The notes under the pieces were generated by a model that was given only the letters and a program-made list of their open reading frames with translations, did no database searches and was not told where the DNA came from. DNA of 64,000 nt from Labia minor (lineage: Eukaryota > Arthropoda > Insecta > Dermaptera > Spongiphoridae), in the NCBI GenBank assembly GCA_963082975.1, contig OY720346.1, positions 52,093,759-52,157,758 of the forward strand. Direction: 5' to 3'. Position 1 is the first letter of the stretch; each line of letters opens with the position of its first letter. Made by a program: the position numbers and the translations under genes. Shown in pieces: positions 11,265 to 24,600 of this stretch.

Positions 11265-14200
11265 TTAAGTAGTCAATCCGCGTGAAACTGGCGCTCTTCT
11301 AGCGCCTCGAATTCTCAAAAATGCCATGCCATGAACTCGCAAATGAACATTTAAAGCGTCCTGGGATGGCATCCATTCGCGGCAGACACGACATTGACGA
11401 TTATTTACAGATGTTAATTTGGGTGGATCCCCCTCTTCGCCAGATTCTATTAAGCCGTGCTCTTTCATATATGCATCCACATCTTGTAATCGATGAGCAA
11501 CATGAAGGTGTTTAGAAAAGCTTGGTTTAACTACAAAACATGCCCCACATTCTAAACAAGGAAATGGTGAACTGAAAATAAATAAATATTTATTGTTAAA
11601 AATAATATAACCAGGTAACATTTACTTTTTTACTCGATTAAAATAAAAAAAACTAATGTGTGTGTGCGTTAGGATTTAATGAATTAAATTATTTAAATAT
11701 TTTCAACACGGATATGAATGTTAAATATATGTCGTTAGTTGAGAATTTTATATTTTAAACTAAATAATTTATACATGAGATTAAAAACATAAAATAAATA
11801 TCAAATATATATGAGAGACCCTTTCTATCACTGTGAATCTAATGTATACATAAGTTTTTGTATATACCAACCACATTCCTACAACCATCCCTATTCTGAA
11901 CTACATCTATTCATTTAGAATCTTCTAATTGAATAATATATGATTTTATTACTAATTTAAAATATCAATGATATAGTTTTCTTCATTAGGACTGATTAAA
12001 TTCCCTTAGACCATTCCTTTGGGGTAATTTGACTGTTTAGGGGGACAATGAAAAAAATTTATTATTTATTTATTTAAACTATTTAGTAAACAATTAAAAA
12101 TTATGCATTTGTAACGGGGGACATTTAAAGATTTTAGAAGTTCTGGTGGGGCATGGCATAAAAAAGGTTGGAAAACTCTGATATAGTTATCCTTAAATCA
12201 AACTTTCGAGAAAATACATTAAAAATGAAATGAGGTGTATTAATTTTGAAATTAACAAAGTAATAAAATCAATAATAATAATAATAATAATAATAATTAT
12301 ATAGATAAAATTTACTTTGCAAAATTATTTGTTTAATCATCAAGAGTTTTTAATGTAACGCCAATAATATATAATACGTATATAAATATATTTTTGAGAA
12401 TAAAGTCTACTCGAACAAACTACAAATTTAGAATAGATAAAGGACAGAAATGTTTTCATAATTTTTAAAGGAATAATTATTTACCATAAAATAGGAGAAA
12501 TTAAATATTTAATAATTTTAAATATATTTATATATACTAACTTGGAATCACGATGATTGATTGCATGTAATCGAAATGATTTTATGTCTTTTTCGCTATG
12601 ACCACATTTGCTACACGTAAATTTCTTTTTTGAATTTCCATTTGAATTTGTTATCTTGATTGGATTTGATGCTTTCAGGATTTGTCCTGAACTAAATGGT
12701 TCTTCATCAGGACTGGGTTTGTCCGAACTATTACGTTTACGTTTTTTCGGTGGTGATGAACCTGTATTAGATTTTCTGTTAATTATGGGTTTTTTTTTAG
12801 ATTTCGTATCTAAATCTTTCTCCTGTTTAGTGTCATCCTAAAAGAAATAATTAAAAACATAAATAAAACTTTATTTTACGAATTATTAAACAATAAATTC
12901 AAATTAGTCAATATAAATTTAATTTATATAATATCTATACTAATCTCAAAATGAACATTTAAAATAAAAGATATCTTCTTGTTTAAAAAAAGATATTAAA
13001 TAAGGTAATTTCTTTTTAAATTTGAATAAATATTACAAATCGAAATTTTGAAAAACAAAAATAAAAAAAATTAAAAATTAATATTATTATTAAATTTTGA
13101 TTCTTATATATTTATAATTAAATTTTTTTATATAATATATAATTTTTTATATAATAATATTGAGAGATATATTAAAAATAATTATATTTTAAGAAAAAGG
13201 AAAACAATGAATATGAAAAATAATGCATATAGGAAAAAGAAATAAAAAGAAAGATGTTTCTATTTTTTTTTTATTATTTAAAAAAAAGAAAGTGTTTATT
13301 ATGAAAATAATAAAATTTAAATAATAATAAAAAAAAACTTAAAAATAAATTATATAAAAGTATAGTTTTAAAAACTTAAGAATCAAAATTTAAATTAAAA
13401 TAATATTAAATGGAAAATTTTGATAAATACATAAGATTCAAGTTTTTTTAAAAATAAATATCCTTATTTAATAGATTTATAGGATTAAACATGAAAAAGT
13501 ATGAAAAATAATATATAAACTATATCTCTTATTTTTAAAAATTAAATATTTTAAATAAATATAAAATAATATCAAATTTATTAGAAATAATTGCACTAGA
13601 TTAAATTTGTTCGAATATAATATAATATTAATAATAATAAATAATAAATTAATTTAATAGTGAATAGTGAATTTTAATTTACAATAAACATATATATATG
13701 TATATGTAAATATATATAAGTATAATTAAAACGATAATAATTTAAAAAAAAAAATCAATTTTTATAAAGTAATTAAAAAATTAAATTACTTTTTTTAAAA
13801 AAGTTGGTTTGTTAATGTTAAAAAATATATTTAGAAACTGAAAGATTTTCTATTAAAATTTTGAAAAAATTGAAATTGAAATATTTAAAATTAATTTATA
13901 TAAACATTAATATTTAACATTATTTCCATAAAATATGTTTAATATAACTATATACTTAAAGACAATTTAAAATTGAATAATTATAATATGAATTAAATAA
14001 TTATATATTTAAAATTTCTTTAGAATAAAATATATAAAAATTATAAATTATAAAATAAAAAATATTTGTGTATAAAAATATATTGCCATATTAATTTTTT
14101 TTTTTCTTATAGATAATTGTCAATTAAATCTATTATTATATATAAGAATAAGTAATAATCTCTTTATGATTTGAGTATATATTGCTTTAATTTTTATAAG

Positions 14201-17200
14201 AATTGATTTGTGTAAATAATTTTAGTTATTGATATTTTTTGTTCTTTGTGTTTAAAACAGATTGTTATATGAATATTCAATTCAGGAATAAATATAATTT
14301 TATTGTATAAATTTAAGAATATAGAATGTAATAAGTTGACCTGTGGCCAGGTCGGAACCGACCGACGGTTTTAAGTAAATTAATTAGCAGCTACAGAAAC
14401 AATTTCAAATAATTTTAATATATCTATTAATGTAATAAAAAACAGATATGGATACATAAATAATAATATAAACATTTTTAATTTTATTTTATTTATAATA
14501 TATATGCAAGACCAGGCTGTGACGTTATGAATGGCTGGATGACGTCATATAATTTTAAATCAAGAAAAAACTAATAAATATGATTTTCCCGAGGATAAAA
14601 CCAATACAAAGTGCATGATTCGTGGTGATATATAAAAAAATCTCCTCATGTGAAATTTGGTGTGAAAATAACCCTTCCCTTCCTATCGTCGATCGCTAAT
14701 ACTACCACTTCCGGTTTCCGGATTTGCACCAAAAGTTGATCAATTCATCCCACTGATGCATTAAGTAAATATACCAAATTTCATCAAAATCCGTTCAGCC
14801 GTTCAGGCTGTACACATCTATACGGACGGACGGACGGACAGACATCATGCTAAAAATACTTTTTTCTGTTAAGAAAATGCATGATTCGTGGAGATATGTA
14901 AAAATCTCCACATGTGAAATTTGGCGTGAAAACAATACCTCCCTTACTATCGTCGGTCGGTAAAAATTACATATTTATCCAAAATATATTTAAATTATTA
15001 TTTACTTTTAATTATTATAAACAACAAAGATATAGTAGTATATAATATTGTTTATTTATTGATGTTAATATTTTTATAACTGAATATATAGCTCGATAAA
15101 TTGGTTTTCATCTTAATAAATTAATAAAAAACAAAATATGAATATACTGAATAATTTAGGATACCTCAGTGATAGATAAATCGGGTGAAATATCATTCTT
15201 GGTTCTCCGATTTGATACTGGCGTTGATGAAACTAAATTGGCCGATCTTTGGGTCCCATTTAAGCCGGTTAAAAGCATAACACCATTTTCTGGATGCTCC
15301 GTACGAAAATGATCTTGAATTGTCTTCCAATCCATCTCCAATTGAGCTTTACACATATGACACGAATACATTTTCTTTTCAGGTGGTGTCTTTTCAAACG
15401 CTTTTGTTAACATTTCCTGATCTTGGTCCGGTAAACGCAATAATTTACCAGATTTATCCGATGATTTTTTTAAAAAGAGAATATCTTTACCATTTCTTTT
15501 TTTTATTACTACTGATGTTTCTTTGATACATTGATTGCATCGTGGAATGAATCGTTGTTTGTCTGGTGGAGGCACTGAATATAATAAACGTTTGCCACAT
15601 CCCAAACATTTACATAATTCTTGTTTATTCTCATTGGCGTTTGGAGATGAAAAAGAAGGGGTTGTTTCTACATTCCCACCTGTATCATCATTAGAATGCT
15701 CATGTTGGCTAAATTCTTTTTTACTAGGAGTAAGGAATTTGCATTTGGAACACTGATAAGCTATGATTTGAACTTTTTGTTCTTTACTATGAGCACTAAC
15801 GTGAAACAGTGTCTGTGATTTAGGAATTAATCGATCTGGACATAATTTGCATTGTTGGTAAGAATTAATAGGTCCCGAATTTAGATTATGACATTTTAAC
15901 TTATGTTCTCGAAGTGCTTCTACGGTAAAACAAGCAATGGGGCAAGCATTACATTTAAATACATCTTTCACATGTCCAGTTAAAAGATGAACCTAAAAAC
16001 AGATATTTTTTTCTTTAAAATAAGAATTGAAAAAAATATTTAATAGAAAGAGAATTAACATTTTTTTAAGTTTAAAATGTGTAAGTTTAATGAGTAATTA
16101 AAAAATAGTAAAAATGTAACTAGAATTTTAATGTTTTTCAATAAAATTTGATATAAATTATAAAATCGACATTATTAAAGATTATTATATTATTAAATAA
16201 TTATAAATTATAGAAAATAAATAAAAATTTATAGGCTAACAAAAATTTAAGTCAATATATTTTCAATGAGAAAAATTGAAAAAAAGATATCTATTATAAA
16301 TTAAATAAAAATAATAATAATGAATGAAATATAAATATATATAAATATTACCTGATATGTGACCATCGTTTTAAAAACATCATTGCATTCTGGGCACAAA
16401 ATACCTATAGATTTATCTAAATGAAAACATTCTGTTTTTAAATGTTTGTTCAATTCATTCCAAGTTGAAAATTTTATGACACATTCAGGACAAATAAATG
16501 GTCGTTTCATTGAATGGAGACGTTTATGAGCTAAGTAAGAACATTTAGTAGGAAGTGGCAAGGAACAATCCTTACATGTAAGCTCTTCCTGAAAGGGAAT
16601 AGGCAGAGTTGAACCTAGATAATGTGACTTCATCTAAAACAAAAAAGAATAACAAAATTTATTTATTTAAAAAAGTTTAACTTTTTTCTTCTTAGCTTAG
16701 ATTACGAATGCTAAATATTATTAGCCTTATAAATTATATCTATCTATCTCTATGGCTCTACGGAACTCGAAAGTTCTTGGGTGCAGCAACCACATTTCTA
16801 CAAGTGTCCCCATTCTGAGCTACACTCATCTAACTCCTATCCTCCTAAAATTTTAAAATCATAAAAAAACACAAAAGTTTTAATAAATAATTTATAATTT
16901 TTGTCATTTTTAAAAACCTTTAAAATTAATTAATAGCTCAATGAAACTTTATTAACAAAATTATATATGCATTAAATAAGATTAAAATTTCTTAATATTT
17001 AATCCGCTATGTATGATAAATACCCTGGAAATATTAAAGGTAGATAAATGAATTATGAAGCAAATAAATTACCAAAATCATTATGAAAATTATAATGCAT
17101 ATATAATTTGATTAATAAATTTCTTTAGCCAAGACACTGATGGAACCTCTTGGAATAATAATTGCATGGTTTTGATTAATATAATTTTTTTAAAATAAAT

Positions 17201-18843
17201 TGAAGCAACCCAAAAGCTAACAAAATTATTCCTTTATATATATATTTCAAATTAACAATTCCATCTTACTATATATTACTAAGAGAAAATAAATAATTAT
17301 ATTAATTAATTTATATACCTGATTAACTTCCTCTCCACATTCATTACAAGAATTGCCTAATGGAAGAACATTATCAGATTCATCTTTATCATTTGTCTCC
17401 ATTTGTAAATCTTTATTATTTGATGTCGATGAGAATATTGTTGAAGATTTCGATGATAACATTTTTGAATTATTATTTATGTTATTATTATGTGGAGAAA
17501 TATTCTGAATGGTAACCGAGGGGGTGATTTGTTTTAGTGTTGAATTGGCCAAATTAGGAGATGTTAATGAAAATGATTTTAGATTCGATGTTACAGTGGG
17601 CTGTTTCACCACCCAATGTAGAGGCACCGGCTGTATTGTGATAAATTGAGGATTAAAATTTTCTAAAGAAACTTCTGGATGGAGAGTTCGAAAGTGTTCT
17701 AAAAATCGACAACGATTATAAAATTCGATATTTTGACGACAATAGGGACAGGCTAATAATATAACCATGCTGCGACGATCCATATGATTAACGAAACTAT
17801 TCTGGATAACAAATCTGTTGAAAAAAAATACAAAATAAATTTAAAATAAATAAATGTTATAGGATTTTTGTTTAGTTATATTTATTATAATTTATACAAT
17901 AATAAATTAAAAAAGAATGAATAATCAAATTTAGGCTTTTTAGAATATTAAATAAAATATAATCTGTTGGGAATAACCGAAGTTTCATATTTATATATAG
18001 CAAATCAAATCTATATATTTTTTTGTTGATTATTAAGAATGATTACAAATGATGAACGGCATTAACTTCAGTCAATAATTTTTAAATATATATATATTTG
18101 AACATTTTTTAAATCTTGTTATTTTCCAGCATAAAATATATTTATAATTCTTATAAAGAAATCGTTCTATTATATTTCTTACTTCAATAAATTAAACATA
18201 CAAAAATTAAATATTTTTAATTTATTTAAAAATGTTTAGTATTGTTTTCAAAAGTTTAATATCATATTAATCTTTATTTTTTTCTAAAGACATTTCTTTA
18301 TTAATAATTATATCTTTGAATAATATATATATATATATATATAATTATATAAAAAACTTTCACCTATCACAAAATTTTAAATTAAAAAAATCTATTTTAA
18401 TGTAGAAAAAATGCTTCTAAGAAATAAGAATCCATTTGACACAAATAATTATCATTAGTAATAGTGATTAGAGAAAGAGAAATTCGAAAAAAGATGTTTT
18501 AATATTTTTATTAAAAAGTGATTTTTATTTTTAATTTGTTTCAAATGTTTATAAATTATAGATAAATTAATTCTATTTATATATAAATAGTTAAACATAA
18601 ATATAAAATTATTAATTATATTAAGAAAAGATAAATATATGTGAGTAATAGAAATTAGGATAAAATAAAAATTATATCTAATGAATTAATCTTTACTTAC
18701 TTATCTGTACATTCTTGACAGGTATATAACATATTATTTGCTCTAGAATGAACATGAATTGGTGGTGAATAAGGAGGCAATACGCCTCTTAATAACATAC
18801 TCAAAGGGTTAGGTGATTTTATGTTGTTCATTGTGTTATTCAT
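11265..18843 (-). CDS. ZNF532/592/687-like multi-C2H2 zinc-finger protein
   Basis: Six coding exons: 18843-18701, 17814-17319, 16633-16352, 15992-15165, 12837-12542, 11571-11265. All have GT-AG borders, and together they give 783 residues with the frame intact. About a dozen C2H2-type fingers are visible, starting CQECTDKF (residue 42). The run CKDCSLPLPTKCSYLAHKRL, then CPECVIKF, then CPECNDVF...VHLLTGH resembles the finger cluster of the vertebrate ZNF532/592/687 family, as does the ending LRVHGMAFLRIR. A PPKKRKR nuclear signal lies near residue 612. The role is probably nuclear, in transcriptional regulation. The chosen ATG sits exactly at a splice acceptor, so an upstream untranslated exon is needed, perhaps ending at 19382. 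The protein is shorter than the vertebrate relatives. Family assignment is likely but not certain. Confidence 0.85.
11979..12180. mobile_element. Possible hAT-like MITE in a zinc-finger-gene intron
   Basis: The right end, read inward, is CAGAGTTTTCCAACCTTTTT, close to the ends of Charlie/Buster-type hAT elements. A perfect 8-bp direct repeat ATATAGTT flanks the segment (11971-11978 and 12181-12188). The left end does not show a matching inverted repeat, so the element may be left-truncated or decayed. It lies in the last intron of the zinc-finger gene, next to a faint LINE 3'-end fragment (about 11866-11915). Confidence 0.55.
14340..14965. repeat. Dispersed repeat with internal direct duplication
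   Basis: A GC-richer island inside the 2.3-kb intron 12838-15164. An ~87-bp block with GCATGATTCGTGG and TGTGAAATTTGG occurs twice in direct orientation (about 14611-14700 and 14877-14963). Between them are ACCAAATTTCATCAAAATCC, GTTCAGCCGTTCAG and a CGGA/CAGA tetranucleotide run (14823-14844), wording typical of arthropod SINE/RTE or Helitron tails. A piece of its left flank recurs at the right edge of the window (63880-63992). Confidence 0.7.
16737..16858 (-). mobile_element. LINE 3'-end fragment in zinc-finger-gene intron
   Basis: About 120 bp closely matching the LINE 3'-end block at 3230-3300 and 6262-6335 (for example CGGAACTCGAAAGTTCTTGG, CAGCAACCACATTTCT). It lies between coding exons 2 and 3. 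Confidence 0.85.
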
Positions 18844-19986
18844 CTGAAACAAATTTAGAACTTAAGGTTATTAAATGCAAAATTCCCCCCCTCTTTTCAT
18901 TGAATAATCTTCACCTGCAAAATTCTAAATTCACGATCGTGATGGGAATTCTTTTCAATTTTATCTATATTCAAATGATCATCCATGATTCTAATCATGC
19001 AAATTTTTATATTTTTATATTAAAATTCGATGTAAAAATGATTTTTTAAATGTACGATTATTATTAGAGTCTTTAATGAAAAGCCCTAGTGGTGATTTTA
19101 TAAACTAAATAAACCAATTTCATTAATGATATTGGACAATTTTTAGACAAATTATATATATAACATATATTTATAATATATTTTTATAATTTAAAATTAA
19201 TAAATATTTTTTTAATAATATATTATTATTAAATAAATTACCTGATATAATCAAATTAGATAACAAGAACATTAAACGATCATAAGAAGAAAGCTGCGTT
19301 AGTTTTTGTAGGTCTTGTCCACTACGAAAGCGCATGGTATGTGACGGGAATGCCTTCCTTCAGTTTTTACAAAATTCTTACCTTAGAACTAGAGGGGGTG
19401 GAGAACCCACCATCAGGAAAAACCGGCCAATTTGATTTACACTGTATATTAATAACGCATTATTAAATATACACCCTTATCTTTTATTAATAATTTATAA
19501 ATATATTTATAATATAAAATTATTCAATCATAATAATAAACCAATAAAATAAAAAATGTTTTTATATATTTTTTGGCAACTCCTTCAAATTATAGCATTT
19601 ATCGATTTTATAATTAAATGATTTATTTAATTACGAGCACGTTTATTTTTATTATTACCTGATTAATATTTAATATGAATTTATAATAATGGTGGTAAAT
19701 ACTACATAAGACAAAGGCTTTCAAATACCTATTTATAACATATAAAATTAAAGAAATTATTAAATACCAGCTTTAACTTTTTTTAATAACTTGCTTATAA
19801 TCATTAATTAAAAGAAAAATAAATTAATACAAACCTTATAATATTCTTTAATTAATCATTTAAAATAATGATAAGTTGGTTGAATATTTAATTAAACTAA
19901 TAAAAATTTTTTAACATTTTTGCAAAATAAATTAAATTTCTAATAATATAAAATTCTTTATTATATGTACATTAAAATTGTGTGAA

Positions 19987-20025
<39 letters not shown>

Positions 20026-20814
20026 CAGTATTTGAGAATAATTCATTATACATAAATCTGACTTGATTAAGACCTAATTAAGAAAACAAAATTAAAATAC
20101 ATTTTTTAGGACAATTATTATTTGAAGCAAGAGTCACCTCAGCAACAAAGGCCATTCGTGTAAGGAAATCAACTCAATCTCATTCTTCACCAAGCCATCC
20201 TTTCAGGCTTAATTGCCTTCTTCTCGTCAGAGCAATTAATGAGGATTTAGATGTTATATTTGTATTTGATTTTTTTCCCTTTCACATCTTTATACTATTG
20301 TTTAAATCTTATTTATATTCAAAATTATCTAAATTGATTAAGACTTTTAATGTTAGTAAGCCAAAAACTTCTAAATATATATATATATATGTGAATAGTC
20401 ATTTAATATTATTGTTTTTCTTTAAAATCAATGAATTAAGCAAATGAACATAGTTAATTTTATGGGAATATTATGAATAGTTTGAAAATTCTTAAAGTTA
20501 ATATATTGATGTAATTTATTTTTTGTATTACTTATTTCTTCTTATAATTAAATTGGGGATAAAATTGGAAATAATGAACCAAAGAAAAAAAATAAAATCA
20601 TGTTTTTATAAACAATATCGTATAATATATTTTTAAACAAAATGTAATTTATTTAATAAAATATTAGGAAAGTAATTCATCAGTTGCCTATAAATATTTC
20701 GAATAACCTTTAATGTTTGTCAAATTTATGTAAGTATTCCATCTATAATAATTAATTAAAAAAAGCCTATTTTAATCTATTATTAGTATAAATTTAAAAT
20801 GATATACATATAAT
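18844..20814. promoter_or_regulatory. Upstream region of the zinc-finger gene
   Basis: No protein-coding gene is seen between the zinc-finger start codon and the LIG4 stop. Two GC-richer patches could hold 5' untranslated exons on the minus strand. One is 19383-19440, ending in a near-ideal donor AAG|GTAAGA at 19382. The other is 20138-20260, ending GAG|GTGACT. An alternative donor CAG|GTAATT lies near 19251. An (AT)n tract lies at about 19990-20021. These are inferences from splice-site context only. Confidence 0.35.
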
Positions 20815-21610
20815 TTAATCAATTTCCATTGGTACTTTTTCATCCTTGTAAGATTTCATAGGAAAATCATGCTCTTCCAATCGAGTTTTAAGACGACAAC
20901 ATTCAAAAACCCAATCACTACTTACTATAAACATCTTCTTTAGACGATTATCGTTGATATTTTTCCAATGGGTTATCTTATCACTGAAATAACATTATAA
21001 TAATAAAAATAATTATATATAATTTAAAAAATGTAAAGTTTTTACCTAGAAGAGAGAATAACATGCGTAACTTGTTCGGTTAATTCTTTGGATATTAATC
21101 CTCCATAAAATCTAAAGTCATTCGAGATCCAATCCATTTCCGAATTATTCTATAAAAAATTTAAAATATATAAAAAAATATAGGGTCGTTTTATGAAGGA
21201 AAAGACAATTATTTAAAAAAAAAACTGTTTAAAACGTAATTTCAAATTGTAAATTATCGATTAAAAAATGTATTGATAAAGAGACTTTAATGAAATGATG
21301 TTAATTTCTATTCTATTAAAATAGTATAGGAAAAATTTTAATTTTTTTTTGATAGATAAATATAATGATATTAAGTAGTATAGAATAATATATAAACTAA
21401 TATTTTGAGGATAAAATATTAAAAAATAAAAAAAATTGTTTATCCATAGCGGATGGTGTGATGGTCTGTGATCTGTCGTGTGAGCTATTGAAGGGGCCAT
21501 TGATTTTTAAGACAGGTGGCGCCACGAAGATAAAAAAAATAGTAGAGAATGGAAACCAATGGAAACCTTTGTTTATTTCATACCATTTTATATTTTAGAA
21601 AAAAGTTAGG

Positions 21611-21651
<41 letters not shown>

Positions 21652-24600
21652 TTTAGAATAATTAATAATTTAAAATTATTTTATACAATATACCTTTTCT
21701 TCAATAATGGCTGTACAAAGACGAAATATTGAAAATGGACTATTCCCGAAAAAAATTTCAATATCCAATTCAGACATTTCATTTTGTGTTAGAGAGATTG
21801 AATCCTTAAAAAATATAAAATGAAAAAATTATACAAATGCGTATTTATATTTATTAATAATACATAAAATAAATTAATTGGAACATTTGGTTGTATTTTT
21901 ACTATCTCACGAAAATTTTCGATGTCGAGATTTTGATGTTTTGATACATTTTGAAGGACCCTGAGTCATTTTCACTAAGGTTGAGAAAAATGTCTGTGTG
22001 TATGTAGACAAGATTATGCAAAACGGTTTGAGCTAGATGATGAAATTTGGTATATGGGCATTATTCGAAATTTGTAGTTTTCTAACAACTTTTGAGAAAT
22101 ATAGTTCAACCGGAAGAGGGTCATTACCTACTATGTTTTGATTTTTTTTACTCTAAAGTGACCGTTAAATATGTGTGATAGTTTTTCACATGATTAAAAA
22201 ATGGATAAAACTGCTATATATAGAATTCAGCTTGATTGAATCGCTGAAGAATTAATTTTTTAACACTGCAAATCACGCGTCATCACATGACGTGGTGCCA
22301 TCAACAGAGCCAAACACGTGTTGGTTTAATAAATATTAATTATTAATTTTAATTTATAATTTAATTAATTAAATTTAATTTAAATATAATATATGTTATT
22401 TAATTCAATTCAAATTGCGAGATAATTGAGTGCAGACACTCCAGATTTTTTAAATTGGAAACTTAATCAATCAACTAATTAATTAAAATATAATAATTTC
22501 GAATTTTAAAAATTTAGTTTATAGTTTCACTTACATCAACAAATACACAGGTGATAAGGTTTGAACCGATATAAAACAAACAAATAAATTAATTTTAAAT
22601 GAAATATATTATGAATCCCTCTATTATTCTGAAGCTTTCTAGTAGGGATTAATAAATATCAATAACAATTGTGGATTTCTTTCTTACTTCACACACACAC
22701 ACACACACACAAATATATATGTCTATCATATCTCTCCCTATTAATGTTGTATGATAATTGAATAAAATTAATTAAAAGGAAATTATATAAATCAACTTAC
22801 CATATGATCAAAACATTGATTGATGCTTCCTATTGTGGCTGGAATTCTATAGTTATCGCCATATTGATCATAAAAAAGATTGATTTGTTTTTTAGTTTTA
22901 TCCACGGCATGAATCATATCAAATGGAGTCCAATCTGGCTCTTCGATTGATTCATCAGGGGTATTTAAAAAACGCAATAACCAATCAATTTTTACCATAT
23001 CGTATTTGTTGGATTTTATAAGTGTTTTTACACGAAATGTAATATCTCCAACGATAATACAAAATGTATTTGTTCCTAAAAATTATCATCAATGATCATA
23101 TATCAAACTATATAAATTATCATAATTAATTTTTTAATACTAATTATGAAAGAAAGAATATTGTCGTTTATTTTTAAACAAAATCAAATATTATATATTG
23201 ATGAGAATAATAAATTATACATATATATATACAGGGCTGGGCTACCAACAATCTTAACAGAAACTTTTAGGATTAGAAAAAAAAGAATATTTAATATAGA
23301 TTTGTTTAATTTTTATTTATAAAATTATAGACGATTTTTAAATTTTTTTATAATAAAACTTATTAAGGTAATATAATTAAACGATAATTTAATAAAAATA
23401 TAATTCAAAAATGGCAGATGAGCATAAATGAGTATTAAATTTAACAAATAATTTTTTTATTCTCGGGTAATTTTCTATAGAGTTAATATTTTTAGTTTTG
23501 TCTTTCATAAAAGACACAGAATTTGTTAGAATTTTTTCTTCTTGTGGGATAGAAAATATATAAAAATCAACTTTCTCTGACTATCCTCAGAAGGCTCTTC
23601 TTTTTTTAATAATTTTTTATGATTGTGAATTATATTCAAACATAAATTGTTTATTCTTATTTTGTTTTCATCTAAATCTTCTGGAACCCATCTCATTTTG
23701 AAAGATAGATATTTTGTTTACTTTGTAAAAGATCCAATGCTTGTGCAATTGGCTTCATTAATTTTATATATTCTTCTAAATAAAATAGTTTTTCTTTATT
23801 CTTAAATATATGTTCAGAAGAATCGTATAAGAAATTCCATCTTGTTGGAACAGGATAAATCAGAGAACAATTCAAAATGACGGCAACGCAAAATTAAAAA
23901 AAAAAAAAAAATCGGTAGGAACTTAGTTTTTTGGGGAACTAGTTACTGTTCCCGTTTCAAAAAGTAACGTGCTCGGGGAACGCCGTTGCTTGTGACGTGT
24001 TACTGTCCATCCCTGTATATATATATGTATATAATTTCAAATAAATTTATTACTCTTTTAGAAGAAAACCCTATATCAAATGAAACTTAATTTAATATTT
24101 TATTGCATTTTAATGTATAATAATCCTACATATTAGAAATAAATGAAATTATTTTAGAATTTTTTATTTATATATATATATATATATATAAAGATTTAGT
24201 TTTTATTACCAGGATTTTGTGAAATTTTTCCACCATTCTCAATAATTTGTTTTTCGATAACATTTTTCGAATGTTCTTTGGTATCTGAAATGACACAAAA
24301 TTCTTTTTCTCTGAGTCGTTGCCCCTGCATAGATGGATCAGTAACATTCAATCGAAAATATGATGGCACAGGGTGACTTTTGATATTCTTTTTACGTCTT
24401 TTTTTGGGCACGGCCTCACCTTCAACTCCACTTGGTACATGACGAGAATAAAGTTTGCCTTGAGCCTCCTAGAATTGAATTAAATTTATTATTTAAATAC
24501 ATATCAAAATAACAAATAAATATTAGTCATAATAGAAATATCTAATAATAAAATTAAATAAAATAGAAAATGAGCAGTTAGCTTATAGGGGAAAATTTTG

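Noticed and set aside
20815-24468. A separate BRCT-domain gene distinct from DNA ligase IV
   Set aside because: The exons continue LIG4 in phase and match the order BRCT1, XRCC4-binding linker, BRCT2. The total of 897 residues fits the family.
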